Shown: piece after piece, positions 26,327 through 34,951 of the stretch | How positions within the stretch are numbered: position 1 is the first letter of the stretch | Layout of the letters: each line of letters begins with the position of its first letter | Source of the DNA: Tannerella forsythia | GTDB lineage: Bacteria; Bacteroidota; Bacteroidia; Bacteroidales; Tannerellaceae | Direction: 5' to 3' | DNA: 64,000 bases | NCBI RefSeq assembly: GCF_001006485.1 | Contig: NZ_JUET01000003.1 | Location: forward strand, 1-64,000 | The notes under the pieces: model-generated | Database searches by the model: none | What the model saw: only the letters and a program-made list of their open reading frames with translations | Told to the model about the DNA's origin: nothing | Position numbers and translations under genes: made by a program

Positions 26327-28015
26327 ATGTTGAAAAAATATATAAGTAAAGGATTAATGATCGCAGGTGTGGGATTGGCTGCACTGGCGTGTACGGATCT
26401 GGAGGAAGAGATCTTTTCGAACATTGCTTCCGAAAACTATTATCAGGATAAAAATTCGATTGAAGCTGCTCTTGTCCGTCCCTTCGAACATGGACACTGG
26501 TGCGGTTGGGACGGCTCACGCTGGATTCTGCAGGAGTTGACTGCCGATCAGTTTGTCTGGACGCAGAAAGGCAAGCACGGATACGACGGAGGTCAGTGGA
26601 TACGTGCTCACGGACATACATGGACAGAGGAAGAAGGAATTATCAACGGCGGATGGGTAGGCCCCTATCAAGGTATCGGACAGTGTACAAATTATATTGC
26701 TGACTTTACGGGGCTTGATTTTGTCAAATATGGTCTGACTGATGCCGACAAGCAGAATTACATTGCTCAGTTGCGTACGTTGCGGAGTTGGTTCTATCTC
26801 TTTCTGATTGACTATTTTCGTTCCGTTCCAATCCCAATGGATACGAAGACGAAAGTAGGACAGTCCTCGCCACAAGAAGTATTTGCCTACATTGAAAAAG
26901 AGCTAAAGGAGAGTATTCCCGCACTGCCAAAAGAAACGATGGCAGGACGATTCGGGCAGGCCGGAGCTGCAGCATTACTGGCTCGGTTATACCTGAATGC
27001 CGAGGCATGGATCGGCCAGAATCGCTATGCCGATGCCCGTAAGGTAGCACAGGATATTATCGACGGGGCGTATGGAACATATAAACTCGATGAGGATTAT
27101 CGCGGACCGTTTGCCGATGGATTGACCGACAGACAATCTCCCGAAAATCTGTGGGTGTTCCCACATAAGAAAAATGTTTATGAATTCAGTTGGATGTACA
27201 ATGCCATGATGCACTATCAGGCGCGTTATTCGCTGGGCAACACGTGGGGAGGTTGGAACGGCATCCACCTGACACCTTCGCGCGATTTAGAGGGGAAACC
27301 ATATACCTATAAATTGGGCAGACCTTACGAAAAGTTCAGCAATGACGATCGGCGTAAACAGCCGTTCCGCACGAATGCCGACGGCACGTACGACGGATTC
27401 TTCCTGATCGGTCAACAGTATGCCTTCGATGCTCAAAAGGGGTATGGCTTTACTGACGAGAAAGTGAACGGAACGGAAGAATACAATGGCAAACCTTTGA
27501 GTTATGTCGATCAGGTAGGTCGTTTTTCGGAAGGCGCCGAAGGGACCTCGAAAGGTTCACATGTAAATATGGGTGAAGAAAATTCCGGGGTACGCCTGAT
27601 AAAATTTCCGTGGTTGTCCGAAAGCAAAAACTTGTTCCAAAACAACTGGGTCGCCGAAATTCGGCTGGCTGAAATGTATTATATCGTAGCCGAGTGCATG
27701 TTCCGCGAGAACGACAAGGCAGGTGCGGCCAAAATGCTCGACGCCGTGCGGAAGCGTAATTTCCCCGCCGACAAATGGGCTGCTAACAGTTATGAGGCTA
27801 ACCCTGCCAAGTTGACGGAGGATGAGTTCGTCGACGAACTGGGACGCGAATTTCTGGGCGAGCGTCACCGCCGTACCGACTTGATCCGTTGGAAACGCTA
27901 TGGTAACGAATGGTGGGATAAGCCGGTCGATACGCGTGACAATACGATCTTCCCAATTCCCAAGAATCAGCTGACCTCGAACGAACTGCTCAAACAGACT
28001 ACACCGGGATTCTGA
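26327..28015 (+). CDS. SusD/RagB family nutrient-binding lipoprotein
   Basis: This 562-aa surface lipoprotein has a signal ending LAALAC (Cys near 22). It has the SusD helical TPR scaffold: RTLRSWFYLFLIDYFRSVPIP, AAALLARLYLNAEAW, and the C-terminal RLAEMYYIVAEC...LLGREFLGERHRR-type region. The end, NTIFPIPKNQL...TPGF, is the usual SusD tail. It forms the ligand-binding lid on the SusC channel encoded upstream. A terminator follows directly. Confidence 0.92.
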   Translation: MLKKYISKGLMIAGVGLAALACTDLEEEIFSNIASENYYQDKNSIEAALVRPFEHGHWCGWDGSRWILQELTADQFVWTQKGKHGYDGGQWIRAHGHTWTEEEGIINGGWVGPYQGIGQCTNYIADFTGLDFVKYGLTDADKQNYIAQLRTLRSWFYLFLIDYFRSVPIPMDTKTKVGQSSPQEVFAYIEKELKESIPALPKETMAGRFGQAGAAALLARLYLNAEAWIGQNRYADARKVAQDIIDGAYGTYKLDEDYRGPFADGLTDRQSPENLWVFPHKKNVYEFSWMYNAMMHYQARYSLGNTWGGWNGIHLTPSRDLEGKPYTYKLGRPYEKFSNDDRRKQPFRTNADGTYDGFFLIGQQYAFDAQKGYGFTDEKVNGTEEYNGKPLSYVDQVGRFSEGAEGTSKGSHVNMGEENSGVRLIKFPWLSESKNLFQNNWVAEIRLAEMYYIVAECMFRENDKAGAAKMLDAVRKRNFPADKWAANSYEANPAKLTEDEFVDELGREFLGERHRRTDLIRWKRYGNEWWDKPVDTRDNTIFPIPKNQLTSNELLKQTTPGF

Positions 28016-28027
28016 TGCTCCCCAAAA

Positions 28028-28067
28028 AACAGATGCCTGACCTTGCCGGAAAGGTATCTGTTTTTTT
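28028..28067 (+). terminator. Rho-independent terminator of the SusCD operon
   Basis: AACAGATGCCT (28028-28038) pairs with AGGTATCTGTT (28052-28062) with one G-U pair. The T-run reaches 28067. It lies 13 bp after the SusD stop. Confidence 0.8.
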
Positions 28068-28104
28068 CTTTTTAACCCGAATTTTTCCTAAAAATCCGCC
28101 CAAC

Positions 28105-28149
28105 TGTCACATAGATTACATTTTCAGGGTAAGGATCGAGCTATCTTTG
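28105..28149 (+). promoter_or_regulatory. CRP/FNR-type site and -7 box for the cupin-hemerythrin operon
   Basis: TGTCA-CATAGA-TTACA (28105-28120) fits the dyad TGTnA-N6-TnACA bound by CRP/FNR-family dimers. Its centre is about 42 bp upstream of the start expected from the perfect -7 box TATCTTTG (28142-28149). That is the class II activator position. No good -33 element is present, as expected for an activator-dependent promoter. Confidence 0.55.
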
Positions 28150-28180
28150 CGCTTGTAAAACGAATCATAAAATAAATACG

Positions 28181-28510
28181 ATGACAACTTTCGACAAAGC
28201 GACCGTGATAGCTCTCGAGGCCTCGGTCGATTACACGCAGGGCGGCGTAATCAGTAAACAGGTGACAAAAAACCGGGCGGGAAACATCACGATTTTCTCG
28301 TTCGATAAAGGACAGGGATTGAGTGAACACACGGCGCCCTTCGACGCTTTTGTGCAAGTGCTCGACGGTGAAGCAGAGATACGCATCGACGGTGTGCCGC
28401 ACGTATTAAAAAAAGGCGACTGCATCATCATGCCGGCTAATCATCCGCATGCGCTGAAGGCCATAGAACGCTTCAAAATGTTATTAACGATGATCCGCGG
28501 CGAGGAATAA
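28181..28510 (+). CDS. Cupin-domain protein
   Basis: This 109-aa single-domain cupin has motif 1 around GQGLSEHTAPFDAFVQVLDGEAEI and motif 2 GDCIIMPANHPHALKA. Motif 1 keeps one histidine; motif 2 has the NHPHA histidines, so metal binding is plausible. No signal peptide. It is first in a three-gene run with the DUF438-hemerythrin-PAS gene (56 bp downstream), behind a CRP/FNR-type site. In this context it may be a small redox or signalling partner, which is inference. Confidence 0.85.
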   Translation: MTTFDKATVIALEASVDYTQGGVISKQVTKNRAGNITIFSFDKGQGLSEHTAPFDAFVQVLDGEAEIRIDGVPHVLKKGDCIIMPANHPHALKAIERFKMLLTMIRGEE

Positions 28511-28566
28511 ATAAGCTCTTCGGCGCAGAAAATCAAACAAATCCGTTTACATATCTAAAAAAAATC

Positions 28567-29802
28567 ATGAGTGAATTCATTAATAACTCGTCGCAACGCA
28601 AAGAGATGTTGCGGCATTTGCTCCTTCGGTTGCATGAAGGAGACAACCCTGATGTCTTACGTAATCGTCTCGTAGAAGTACTGAGTTCGATTCCGTACAA
28701 CGAAGTCGTGGAAGTAGAACAGGAACTGATTGAAAGCGGTACACTGAGCGAAGATGAAATTCTCGCGTTTTGCGACCTGCATACGGCCGTACTCGACGGA
28801 AGTATCGACCAACGCGGCGCCAAGCCGATCCCCGCGGGACATCCAGTCGATACGTTCAAGCGTGAGAACCGCGCTATCCGCGAGCAACTCGACCGGTACG
28901 AGGTGCTGAAGAACGAAGACGCGCAGCTGACTGACGCGCAGGCGGCCGACCAAGCCTTGAAACTGCGTGCCGTCTTCAACAGTCTGGCCGACATCGACAA
29001 GCATTATAAACGAAAAGAATATCTTATTTTTCCGTATCTGGAAAAGCATCAGATCACGGGGCCTCCCAAGGTGATGTGGGGTAAGCACGACGAGATACGC
29101 GAACTGCTCAAAGGCTCCTTCGAAGCGCTGGCGACTCCTTTCCGAAGCGCCGAGGAACTGAATTCGATCGTACAGCTCGTACTTGATCCGGCAATCGAGA
29201 TGATTTCCGGCATGATCATGAAAGAAGAAGAAATCCTGTTGCCCATGACCATGGATACGTTTACCGACGAAGAATGGTATAAGATTTATCAGGAAACACC
29301 CGAATTCGGTTACTGTCTGTTCGATCCTACCGACGAGTGGAGACCCGACGGCGTACAGATCGAAAAACAGGAATACATCACGGCTGATGCCATCCGCCTC
29401 TCGTCCGGTGTATTCAGCATCGAAGAGTTGGAAGCACTCTTCATTCATCTGCCTATCGACATTACATTCGTCGATAAGGATGATAAAGTCGGTTTCTTCT
29501 CGCACAGCCCCAACCGGGTGTTCGAGCGTAACCGTTCCATCATCGGACGCGACGTGCGCATGTGTCATCCGCCCGGAAGCGTACACATCGTCGAACAGAT
29601 TCTGACCGATTTCAAGAATGGCAAAGAGAACAAGGCTGTCTTCTGGCTCTCGAATTTCATGGGACGATTCATCTACATCGAATATACTGCCGTGCGCAAC
29701 AAAAACGGCGACTATCTGGGTGTGGTGGAAGTAACGCAAGATATTACGCAACTTCGCCTTCTCGAAGGCGATCAACGGCTCTTGTCTTATGCACAGAAAT
29801 AA
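28567..29802 (+). CDS. DUF438 / hemerythrin-like / PAS domain protein
   Basis: This 411-aa cytoplasmic protein has three recognisable parts. Residues 1-75 are DUF438 (LLRLHEGDNPDVLRNRLVEV, EQELIESGTLSEDEI). A hemerythrin-like four-helix domain with spaced His/Glu ligands follows (about 93-245: HPVDTFKRENRAIREQL, DKHYKRKEYLIFPYLEKH, GKHDEIRELL, KEEEILLPM). The last roughly 120 residues are a PAS domain ending GVVEVTQDITQLR. Hemerythrin folds bind O2 or NO at a di-iron site, and PAS domains sense ligands, so a gas or redox sensor or repair role is likely. It overlaps the next gene by 14 nt. Confidence 0.85.
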   Translation: MSEFINNSSQRKEMLRHLLLRLHEGDNPDVLRNRLVEVLSSIPYNEVVEVEQELIESGTLSEDEILAFCDLHTAVLDGSIDQRGAKPIPAGHPVDTFKRENRAIREQLDRYEVLKNEDAQLTDAQAADQALKLRAVFNSLADIDKHYKRKEYLIFPYLEKHQITGPPKVMWGKHDEIRELLKGSFEALATPFRSAEELNSIVQLVLDPAIEMISGMIMKEEEILLPMTMDTFTDEEWYKIYQETPEFGYCLFDPTDEWRPDGVQIEKQEYITADAIRLSSGVFSIEELEALFIHLPIDITFVDKDDKVGFFSHSPNRVFERNRSIIGRDVRMCHPPGSVHIVEQILTDFKNGKENKAVFWLSNFMGRFIYIEYTAVRNKNGDYLGVVEVTQDITQLRLLEGDQRLLSYAQK

Positions 29803-30313
29803 ACCGTTGATTACACCGGAAACCAAGGTGGGCGAGCTGCTGACGCATTACCCCGAACTGGAGGAGTTGCTCCTTCAGTTCTCTCCCGCCTTTGCGACAC
29901 TGAAGAATCCCGTCCTGCGCCGCACGGTTGCTCAAGTCACTTCGCTCCGGCAGGCAGCCAAAGTAGGGAATGCAAATATTGTAGAGATGGTCAATACGTT
30001 GCGTCGAGCGGCGGGACAATCCATTTCGGACGAAAATTTGCTTATCGAAAGCGAAAACGCTCGCGTAGCGTTGGCCGGAAAAGCCCCCACAGCAATCACT
30101 TTTACCCTCGATGTACGCCCTGTGCTCGAAAAAGGTGAACATCCAAAAGAGCTTGTAATGAAAGAAGCCAACCGCTTACAAGCCGGAGAATGTATGGAAC
30201 TGCTCGCCCCTTTTCCACCCGTTCCGCTGATCGAGCTGCTTGAAAAGAAAGGCTTCGCCGTAACTATGGTCGAACCGGGAGACGGAGTTGTACGGACGTT
30301 TATCCATCGGTAA
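29789..30313 (+). CDS. DUF1858 - DUF2249 domain protein
   Basis: This 174-aa soluble protein has an N-terminal DUF1858 domain (about 5-70, ITPETKVGELLTHYPELEELL), related to the N-terminal domain of ScdA/YtfE-type iron-centre repair proteins. A C-terminal DUF2249 (TusA-like) domain follows (about 100-174, LDVRPVLEKGEHP...LLEKKGFAVTMV). These domains recur beside hemerythrin and DUF438 genes in anaerobes. No conserved TusA cysteine is visible. It is translated from an overlap with the hemerythrin gene, so the products are probably made together. Confidence 0.8.
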   Translation: MHRNKPLITPETKVGELLTHYPELEELLLQFSPAFATLKNPVLRRTVAQVTSLRQAAKVGNANIVEMVNTLRRAAGQSISDENLLIESENARVALAGKAPTAITFTLDVRPVLEKGEHPKELVMKEANRLQAGECMELLAPFPPVPLIELLEKKGFAVTMVEPGDGVVRTFIHR

Positions 30314-30406
30314 AAAGAAGAGATACCCCTGTCATGATCTCCTGAAAAATCGTAGCGTAATGTTTTCCAATCTTCCGTCGCAACGGGAAAGCACAGCTCA
30401 ATGCAA

Positions 30407-30436
30407 GAATCCTTCCGGCCATGGCCGGAAAGATTC
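30407..30436. repeat. 30-bp near-perfect palindrome between convergent genes
   Basis: GAATC-C-TTCCGGCCATGGCC (30407-30426, continuing to GGAA-A-GATTC at 30436) is palindromic except for one pair. It lies between the ends of the DUF1858 gene (30313) and the convergent glutaredoxin gene (30479). There is no T-tract on either side. It may be a bidirectional stop, a REP-like element or a protein site. Confidence 0.6.
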
Positions 30437-30478
30437 ACACCGGTGTGTTTGAACTGTGTTTCCGGACGAAACAGGCTG

Positions 30479-30739
30479 CTACGCCTCCAATGCTTTTTCT
30501 AAAAGCGCCTTCACCTCATCGGGAAAAATACCGCCTTCGTGCACTTTCTTCCCGTCGATGTAAAATGTCGGGACGTAGTAATAATCGTACTTTTCGGCAA
30601 TTTCGGGATGTACGGATTCTTCGATCCGGTTGATTTCAATGTCTTTGTATCGGTCTTGCTTTTGAAGCTCGCCGATCGCCGCTTCCGCTTTTTTGCAGAA
30701 CGGGCAGTTCTCCAGATAAAATAATGTAATCGGTTTCAT
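30479..30739 (-). CDS. Glutaredoxin-like thioredoxin-fold protein
   Basis: This 86-aa redox protein has the active-site motif CPFC near residue 15 (LENCPFCKKAEAAI), the cis-proline segment YVPTFYIDG and a C-terminal helix, the complete minimal thioredoxin fold. It probably reduces disulfides in the cytoplasm, or supports the neighbouring redox genes; the partner is not known. It is convergent with the hemerythrin operon and 71 bp downstream of the TIM-barrel gene. Confidence 0.88.
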   Translation of the reverse strand: MKPITLFYLENCPFCKKAEAAIGELQKQDRYKDIEINRIEESVHPEIAEKYDYYYVPTFYIDGKKVHEGGIFPDEVKALLEKALEA

Positions 30740-30810
30740 TCGTTTTTTTATTGTTTCATTCGCGGTTTATATATAATGCACCCTTCTCCACATACCGACG
30801 GTTCTGTTAC

Positions 30811-31701
30811 TTACACGTCGCAAATGCGGATACATTTTTCGAGCGAAGCGATTTTGTCCGGTTGTTTAGGCACGAACTCCTGTCCGACAAAACCTTTATA
30901 CCCGATCTCCAACAGCACCCGCATAATGGCCGGATAGTAAAGTTCCTGCGTCTCGTCGATTTCGGCACGTCCCGGATTACCTCCCGTATGGAAATGGGAG
31001 ATATATTCGTGATACTTGCGGATGTTGTCGATGATATTGCCTTCCATGATCTGCATGTGATAAATATCGTAAAGCAGCTTGAAATTGGGCGACCCGACAC
31101 GCCGGCACAGTTCCGCGCCCCAAACCGTATGGTCGCACAGATAATCTTTGTGGCCTACGCTGTTAAGCAACTCCATCGACACGGTCACGCCGTACTTCTC
31201 GGCTGTCGGCATAATGCGCCCGAGTCCTTTGGCGCAATTTTCCCATCCTTGCAGATCGGTCGCGCCGTTGCGCCGTCCGGAGAAACAGATCAGGTTTTTC
31301 AATCCCGCATCGGCCACCATTGGGATCACTTTCTCGTAGCTCGCCACAAGTTCGTCGTGCAGCGACGGATCGTTAAATCCGCGGTCTATTCCCAATCCGG
31401 CTCCTTGCGCCATGGCGACCGTCAGACCGTGACGTTGAACGACCGGCCAGTCCTTCGGGTCTAACAGTTCGATGGATTCGATGCCCAGGTCTTTGCATAT
31501 CACGCAAAACTCATCGAGCGGATAATCGCCGAAGCACCATTTGCTTACGGAGTGACGGATATTTCCTTTGAGGGGTTCTTTTTTTGCCGCTGTCCGGTCT
31601 TTCCGCTTTGTCTGCGCCATCGTTTCCACACCGCCGGCTGCGAGGGCCGCACCGCCGACCAATACTGTCCTGATGGCTGTTCTTCTGTTGATTCTATTCA
31701 T
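30811..31701 (-). CDS. Tat-exported hydroxypyruvate isomerase-like TIM-barrel protein
   Basis: This 296-aa protein of the xylose-isomerase-like TIM-barrel superfamily has a twin-arginine signal (RINRRTAIRTVLVGGAALAA). The barrel has the hydroxypyruvate-isomerase-type segments YPLDEFCVICKDLGIESIEL, VSMELLNSVGHKDYL, YDIYHMQIMEGN, FHTGGNPGR and GYKGFVGQEF. It supplies the Glu/Asp/His metal ligands expected for the fold. Tat export implies folding with cofactor before periplasmic delivery. The substrate, a sugar or ketoacid, is unknown. Confidence 0.82.
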   Translation of the reverse strand: MNRINRRTAIRTVLVGGAALAAGGVETMAQTKRKDRTAAKKEPLKGNIRHSVSKWCFGDYPLDEFCVICKDLGIESIELLDPKDWPVVQRHGLTVAMAQGAGLGIDRGFNDPSLHDELVASYEKVIPMVADAGLKNLICFSGRRNGATDLQGWENCAKGLGRIMPTAEKYGVTVSMELLNSVGHKDYLCDHTVWGAELCRRVGSPNFKLLYDIYHMQIMEGNIIDNIRKYHEYISHFHTGGNPGRAEIDETQELYYPAIMRVLLEIGYKGFVGQEFVPKQPDKIASLEKCIRICDV

Positions 31702-31730
31702 AGTTCCTGTTGTTTTTTAATTCCACATCG

Positions 31731-31738
31731 CAAAGATA
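31731..31738 (-). promoter_or_regulatory. -7 promoter box for the TIM-barrel gene
   Basis: CAAAGATA reads TATCTTTG on the minus strand, 29 bp upstream of the start at 31701. No -33 TTG was seen at normal spacing. Confidence 0.55.
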
Positions 31739-31813
31739 CGTTTTTTTGAAACGCCTCCCCGCGCTCCTCGCGTCCTTTTTTTAGTCGCAGTATGTCTAAC
31801 CAACCTTTCTTTT

Positions 31814-33253
31814 TTACCGATACGTGATTTCCATATCATACTCCCATCGGTCGAAATAAAGATTTCCATGGCGGGATTCCACTTCGCCTCGTTGAAAATC
31901 GACCGTTTCGCTTCGCGGAAACTCTTTCGGGGGATAGAACGCGCCCGAATAGTCCGAATTGATATACAGCCGGTACGAGTCGATACCGCTCATAAAAAAG
32001 AATCGTCCGGGAGCGATCGCTACAGGTCCGCCACGTCCAAACGACACATCGACCGGTACCCATCCCGTATCTTCGAAATATACTTCCGCCCAGTCGTGCA
32101 GATTCACTTCTCCCGGATGCGTCATCCATCCGCTCTGCCAGCGAGCCGGGATTCCCTTATAACGCAACATCGTAATCAGCAGCAAGGCGACCTGCCCACA
32201 ATCGCCCTTGCGGTTCTTGATCACATAGGCAGGTATATCGGCAATCGTCGAATATTCCAGCGCACTCGCCCACGGATAATGAGCCGTGATATAGGCGTAG
32301 ACGGCTTGTAAAGTCTCGACCGACGTACGGGCATCGCGCGTGATGCTGTCGGTTAATTGGCGAATATCCGCCGAAAAACGGATATGTGGAACCCGTTCGG
32401 CCGTGTAGGTCATGAATAATTCATTCCTTTCGTTATAGGGCTTCACCGTAATTTCCGACAGATCGAACCATTCGCCACGCGACGTCACTTCGGCCTCGAA
32501 ACCGAAGACGGCGGGTTGATCTTTCTTTGCCTGTTGTTCCATATACAGACTTGTATGGACGGTACGGTCGTCCGACAAGGTGTACGCTCCCTGCGTCGTC
32601 GACAACAGTTTAACATCTGTCTGCCGTTCTATATCTTTTCGGGGAAAGGGAAGCCATACTTTCAGCGTTTCACCGTCGGCCACCGCATTAGGTTCGACCG
32701 TGAGAGTATAACGCAGACGGACGGTTCTCTTCGGAAGCAAGTATTTCCCTTTCGTATCGATTGCCGTTTTATTTGTAAAAGCATCGATCAAGAGCGAATC
32801 GCGAGGCGTATCCGACCGGGGGACGGCGTTTTTCGAGAGTGCCCGTGCCGCGGAATCTACTCTGAAAATATTGGGCGCAGCATTACGGAAATAACGCTTT
32901 TCTCCGTCAATCGTCCGAAATTCCAACACATTCGATTGTTCCCATGCATTCAAAAGCGAATCGGAAGGCATGAATCCGCAATTCTTTTTAATCCAATCGA
33001 CCACCTCGGACCTTGTCTTCCGGAAATCCAGCTCCACTCTGTGCAACGAGTCAAGGGTAAACAGGTAAGCCTTTCGCTCTTCTTCGGTAAGCAGCTCATT
33101 TTGCATGACACGATCAATCTGTTCTCTTGCGAGGGTATGATTCCCCAGCTCAATCTGCGCGTAAATCTCCTCTTTTGTACTTTTCTTCTGCAAAGAACAC
33201 GAAGAGAGTAACATCAGAAGAGTAATAGAAAGGAAAGAAATGTTTTTTTTCAT
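31814..33253 (-). CDS. Transglutaminase-like domain lipoprotein
   Basis: This 479-aa protein has a lipoprotein signal ending LLSSC (Cys19), a helical N-terminal part (about 25-150), and a beta-rich middle (about 175-280). A transglutaminase-core domain (about 310-410) has the catalytic triad KGDCGQ, LHDWAEVYF and PVDVSFG. Such bacterial domains are usually cysteine peptidases or amidases, not cross-linkers. Substrate unknown. It stands alone between the TIM-barrel gene and the FKBP cluster. Confidence 0.85.
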   Translation of the reverse strand: MKKNISFLSITLLMLLSSCSLQKKSTKEEIYAQIELGNHTLAREQIDRVMQNELLTEEERKAYLFTLDSLHRVELDFRKTRSEVVDWIKKNCGFMPSDSLLNAWEQSNVLEFRTIDGEKRYFRNAAPNIFRVDSAARALSKNAVPRSDTPRDSLLIDAFTNKTAIDTKGKYLLPKRTVRLRYTLTVEPNAVADGETLKVWLPFPRKDIERQTDVKLLSTTQGAYTLSDDRTVHTSLYMEQQAKKDQPAVFGFEAEVTSRGEWFDLSEITVKPYNERNELFMTYTAERVPHIRFSADIRQLTDSITRDARTSVETLQAVYAYITAHYPWASALEYSTIADIPAYVIKNRKGDCGQVALLLITMLRYKGIPARWQSGWMTHPGEVNLHDWAEVYFEDTGWVPVDVSFGRGGPVAIAPGRFFFMSGIDSYRLYINSDYSGAFYPPKEFPRSETVDFQRGEVESRHGNLYFDRWEYDMEITYR

Positions 33254-33391
33254 TTTATCTGTTGTTTAATCATGTTATTCGAAAGTTGTAAGAAAGATTT
33301 CTTTTTAGAAAAACTCACGGAAGGAAAGGTACATGAAAATCCTTTCTATTCATAAATAGAAATTCAAAAAACCATTGCACCGCTTAACCAC

Positions 33392-33426
33392 AAAAAAAGA
33401 GCTACCCTTTTTGTGGAGGTAGCTCT
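33392..33426 (-). terminator. Rho-independent terminator of the FKBP cluster
   Basis: On the minus strand a perfect 9-bp stem (AGAGCTACC...GGTAGCTCT) is followed by seven T. It is 25 bp after the stop of the last FKBP gene. Confidence 0.85.
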
Positions 33427-33450
33427 CTATCGTTTTTCCTGTACGTGCGC

Positions 33451-34206
33451 TTACTTTTCAGTGCCTTCTGTGTGATCAGGTTGGATGATTTCCAATAGCT
33501 CTACTTCAAATTCAAGCGTTGCATGAGGTTTGATCATCTGACCTGCTCCGCTGGCTCCATATGCCAGCCCGGACGGAATCCATACCTGATATTTGGCTCC
33601 CACGGGCATGAGTTGCAACACTTCCTGCCATCCGCGAATCACCTGCGTAACCCCGAAAGTTGCCGGTTCACCACGCTGTATGGAGCTGTCGAACACGGTA
33701 CCGTCAAGCAGCTTGCCGGTGTAGTGTACTTTCACCTGATCGGCTTCGGTCGGTTTCGCTCCCGAACCCTCGGTAAGCACCTTGTATTGCAGACCGCTTT
33801 CAGTCGTAACAACGCCTTCTTTCGTTTTGTTCTCGGAGAGGAATTTCTCCCCTTCGGCTTTCAAGGCCTCGGTTTCACGCTGCTGTACAGCCATGACATA
33901 TTTCTGAATACGATTCTGTGCATCCTCCGGATTCATCATCAGGGTAGTATCCCCTTTCAGCGCCTTCACCAAAACATCAGTGAAGACTTCCATATTAACC
34001 GGGCCGTCGGGGAATGTTTTTAAATTTTCCTTCAAACTTGTACCGATGTTCACTCCCAGCGCATAGCTTACCGTATCGAGTTCCGAAACCATTACCGGTT
34101 CCTGAGGAACAGGAGGAGCCACGACCGTCTTCGTCGTATTACAAGACGTTGCAGCCATCATTCCGATAACTGTAACACTTGCGATCATGATGCGAATGTT
34201 TCTCAT
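33451..34206 (-). CDS. FKBP-type peptidyl-prolyl isomerase, lipoprotein (third of three)
   Basis: This 251-aa proline isomerase has a lipoprotein signal ending AATSC (Cys22). An FKBP N-terminal dimerisation domain (about 45-130, SYALGVNIGTSLKENL) and an FKBP catalytic domain (about 145-243) follow. The catalytic domain has VHYTGKLLDGTVFDSS, VIRGWQEVLQLM and YGASGAGQMIKPHATLEFEVELLEI. It should assist folding of exported proteins. It is very similar to the gene upstream and overlaps it by 4 nt (ATGA), pointing to tandem duplication. Confidence 0.92.
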   Translation of the reverse strand: MRNIRIMIASVTVIGMMAATSCNTTKTVVAPPVPQEPVMVSELDTVSYALGVNIGTSLKENLKTFPDGPVNMEVFTDVLVKALKGDTTLMMNPEDAQNRIQKYVMAVQQRETEALKAEGEKFLSENKTKEGVVTTESGLQYKVLTEGSGAKPTEADQVKVHYTGKLLDGTVFDSSIQRGEPATFGVTQVIRGWQEVLQLMPVGAKYQVWIPSGLAYGASGAGQMIKPHATLEFEVELLEIIQPDHTEGTEK

Positions 34207-34919
34207 TTTTTCACGATTTCGAGCAACTCTACTTCAAATTCGAGAGTTGCATTCGGTTTGATCATCTGACCTGCGCCGTTAGGACCATATGCCAGTTCGG
34301 AGGGAATCCACACCTGATACTTCGATCCTACAGGCATCAATTGCAACACTTCCTGCCAACCGCGGATTACCTGACCTACCCCGAAGACTGTCGGTTCACC
34401 ACGCTGTACCGAGCTATCGAATACGGTTCCGTTAAGAAGTTTGCCCGTATAATGGCATTTTACCTGATCTTCAGCCGTCGGTTTTGCCCCTGTACCTTCG
34501 GTGATCACTTTATATTGCAGACCGCTTTCGGTCGTGATAACGCCTTCCTTTGTTTTATTGGCTGCGAGGAAATCCTGACCGGCTTTCAATTCGGCTTCAG
34601 CATCAGCCTGCTGAATCTTCATGACATAGTCATTCACATACGTTTGAGCCACTTCAGGAGTCATTTTCATGGCTGCCGAGTCTTTCATTGCGGCCATCAA
34701 TCCGCTCATAAAAGCATCGTGATTGACCGGTTTTTCACCGGGGAACGTTTTCAGGTTTTCCTTCAGGTTACTTCCGATGTTAATACCCAACGCATAGCTT
34801 GCACTGTCGATCGGAGCGCTTAGCGCCACATTTGCTACTCCACCCTGCTGATTACACGAGGTGATTACCATCCCTGCGGCCACTGCAGCCGCCGTCATTA
34901 ACACATTTACTTTCTTCAT
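34203..34919 (-). CDS. FKBP-type peptidyl-prolyl isomerase, lipoprotein (second of three)
   Basis: This 238-aa protein has a lipoprotein signal ending VITSC, an FKBP_N domain (SYALGINIGSNLKENL) and a catalytic FKBP domain (CHYTGKLLNGTVFDSS, VIRGWQEVLQLMPVG, YGPNGAGQMIKPNATLEFEVELLEI). The predicted site is the periplasmic face of the outer or inner membrane. Most of its coding sequence runs parallel to the downstream paralogue. It follows the cytosolic-type FKBP by 32 bp. Confidence 0.92.
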   Translation of the reverse strand: MKKVNVLMTAAAVAAGMVITSCNQQGGVANVALSAPIDSASYALGINIGSNLKENLKTFPGEKPVNHDAFMSGLMAAMKDSAAMKMTPEVAQTYVNDYVMKIQQADAEAELKAGQDFLAANKTKEGVITTESGLQYKVITEGTGAKPTAEDQVKCHYTGKLLNGTVFDSSVQRGEPTVFGVGQVIRGWQEVLQLMPVGSKYQVWIPSELAYGPNGAGQMIKPNATLEFEVELLEIVKK

Positions 34920-34951
34920 TTTCTTTATTATTATCTATTGATCAATTCCTA

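Noticed and set aside
28657-29826. Long minus-strand frame (389 codons) opposite the DUF438-hemerythrin gene
   Set aside because: It is antisense to a gene with three clear domains; its composition mirrors codon bias of the real strand.
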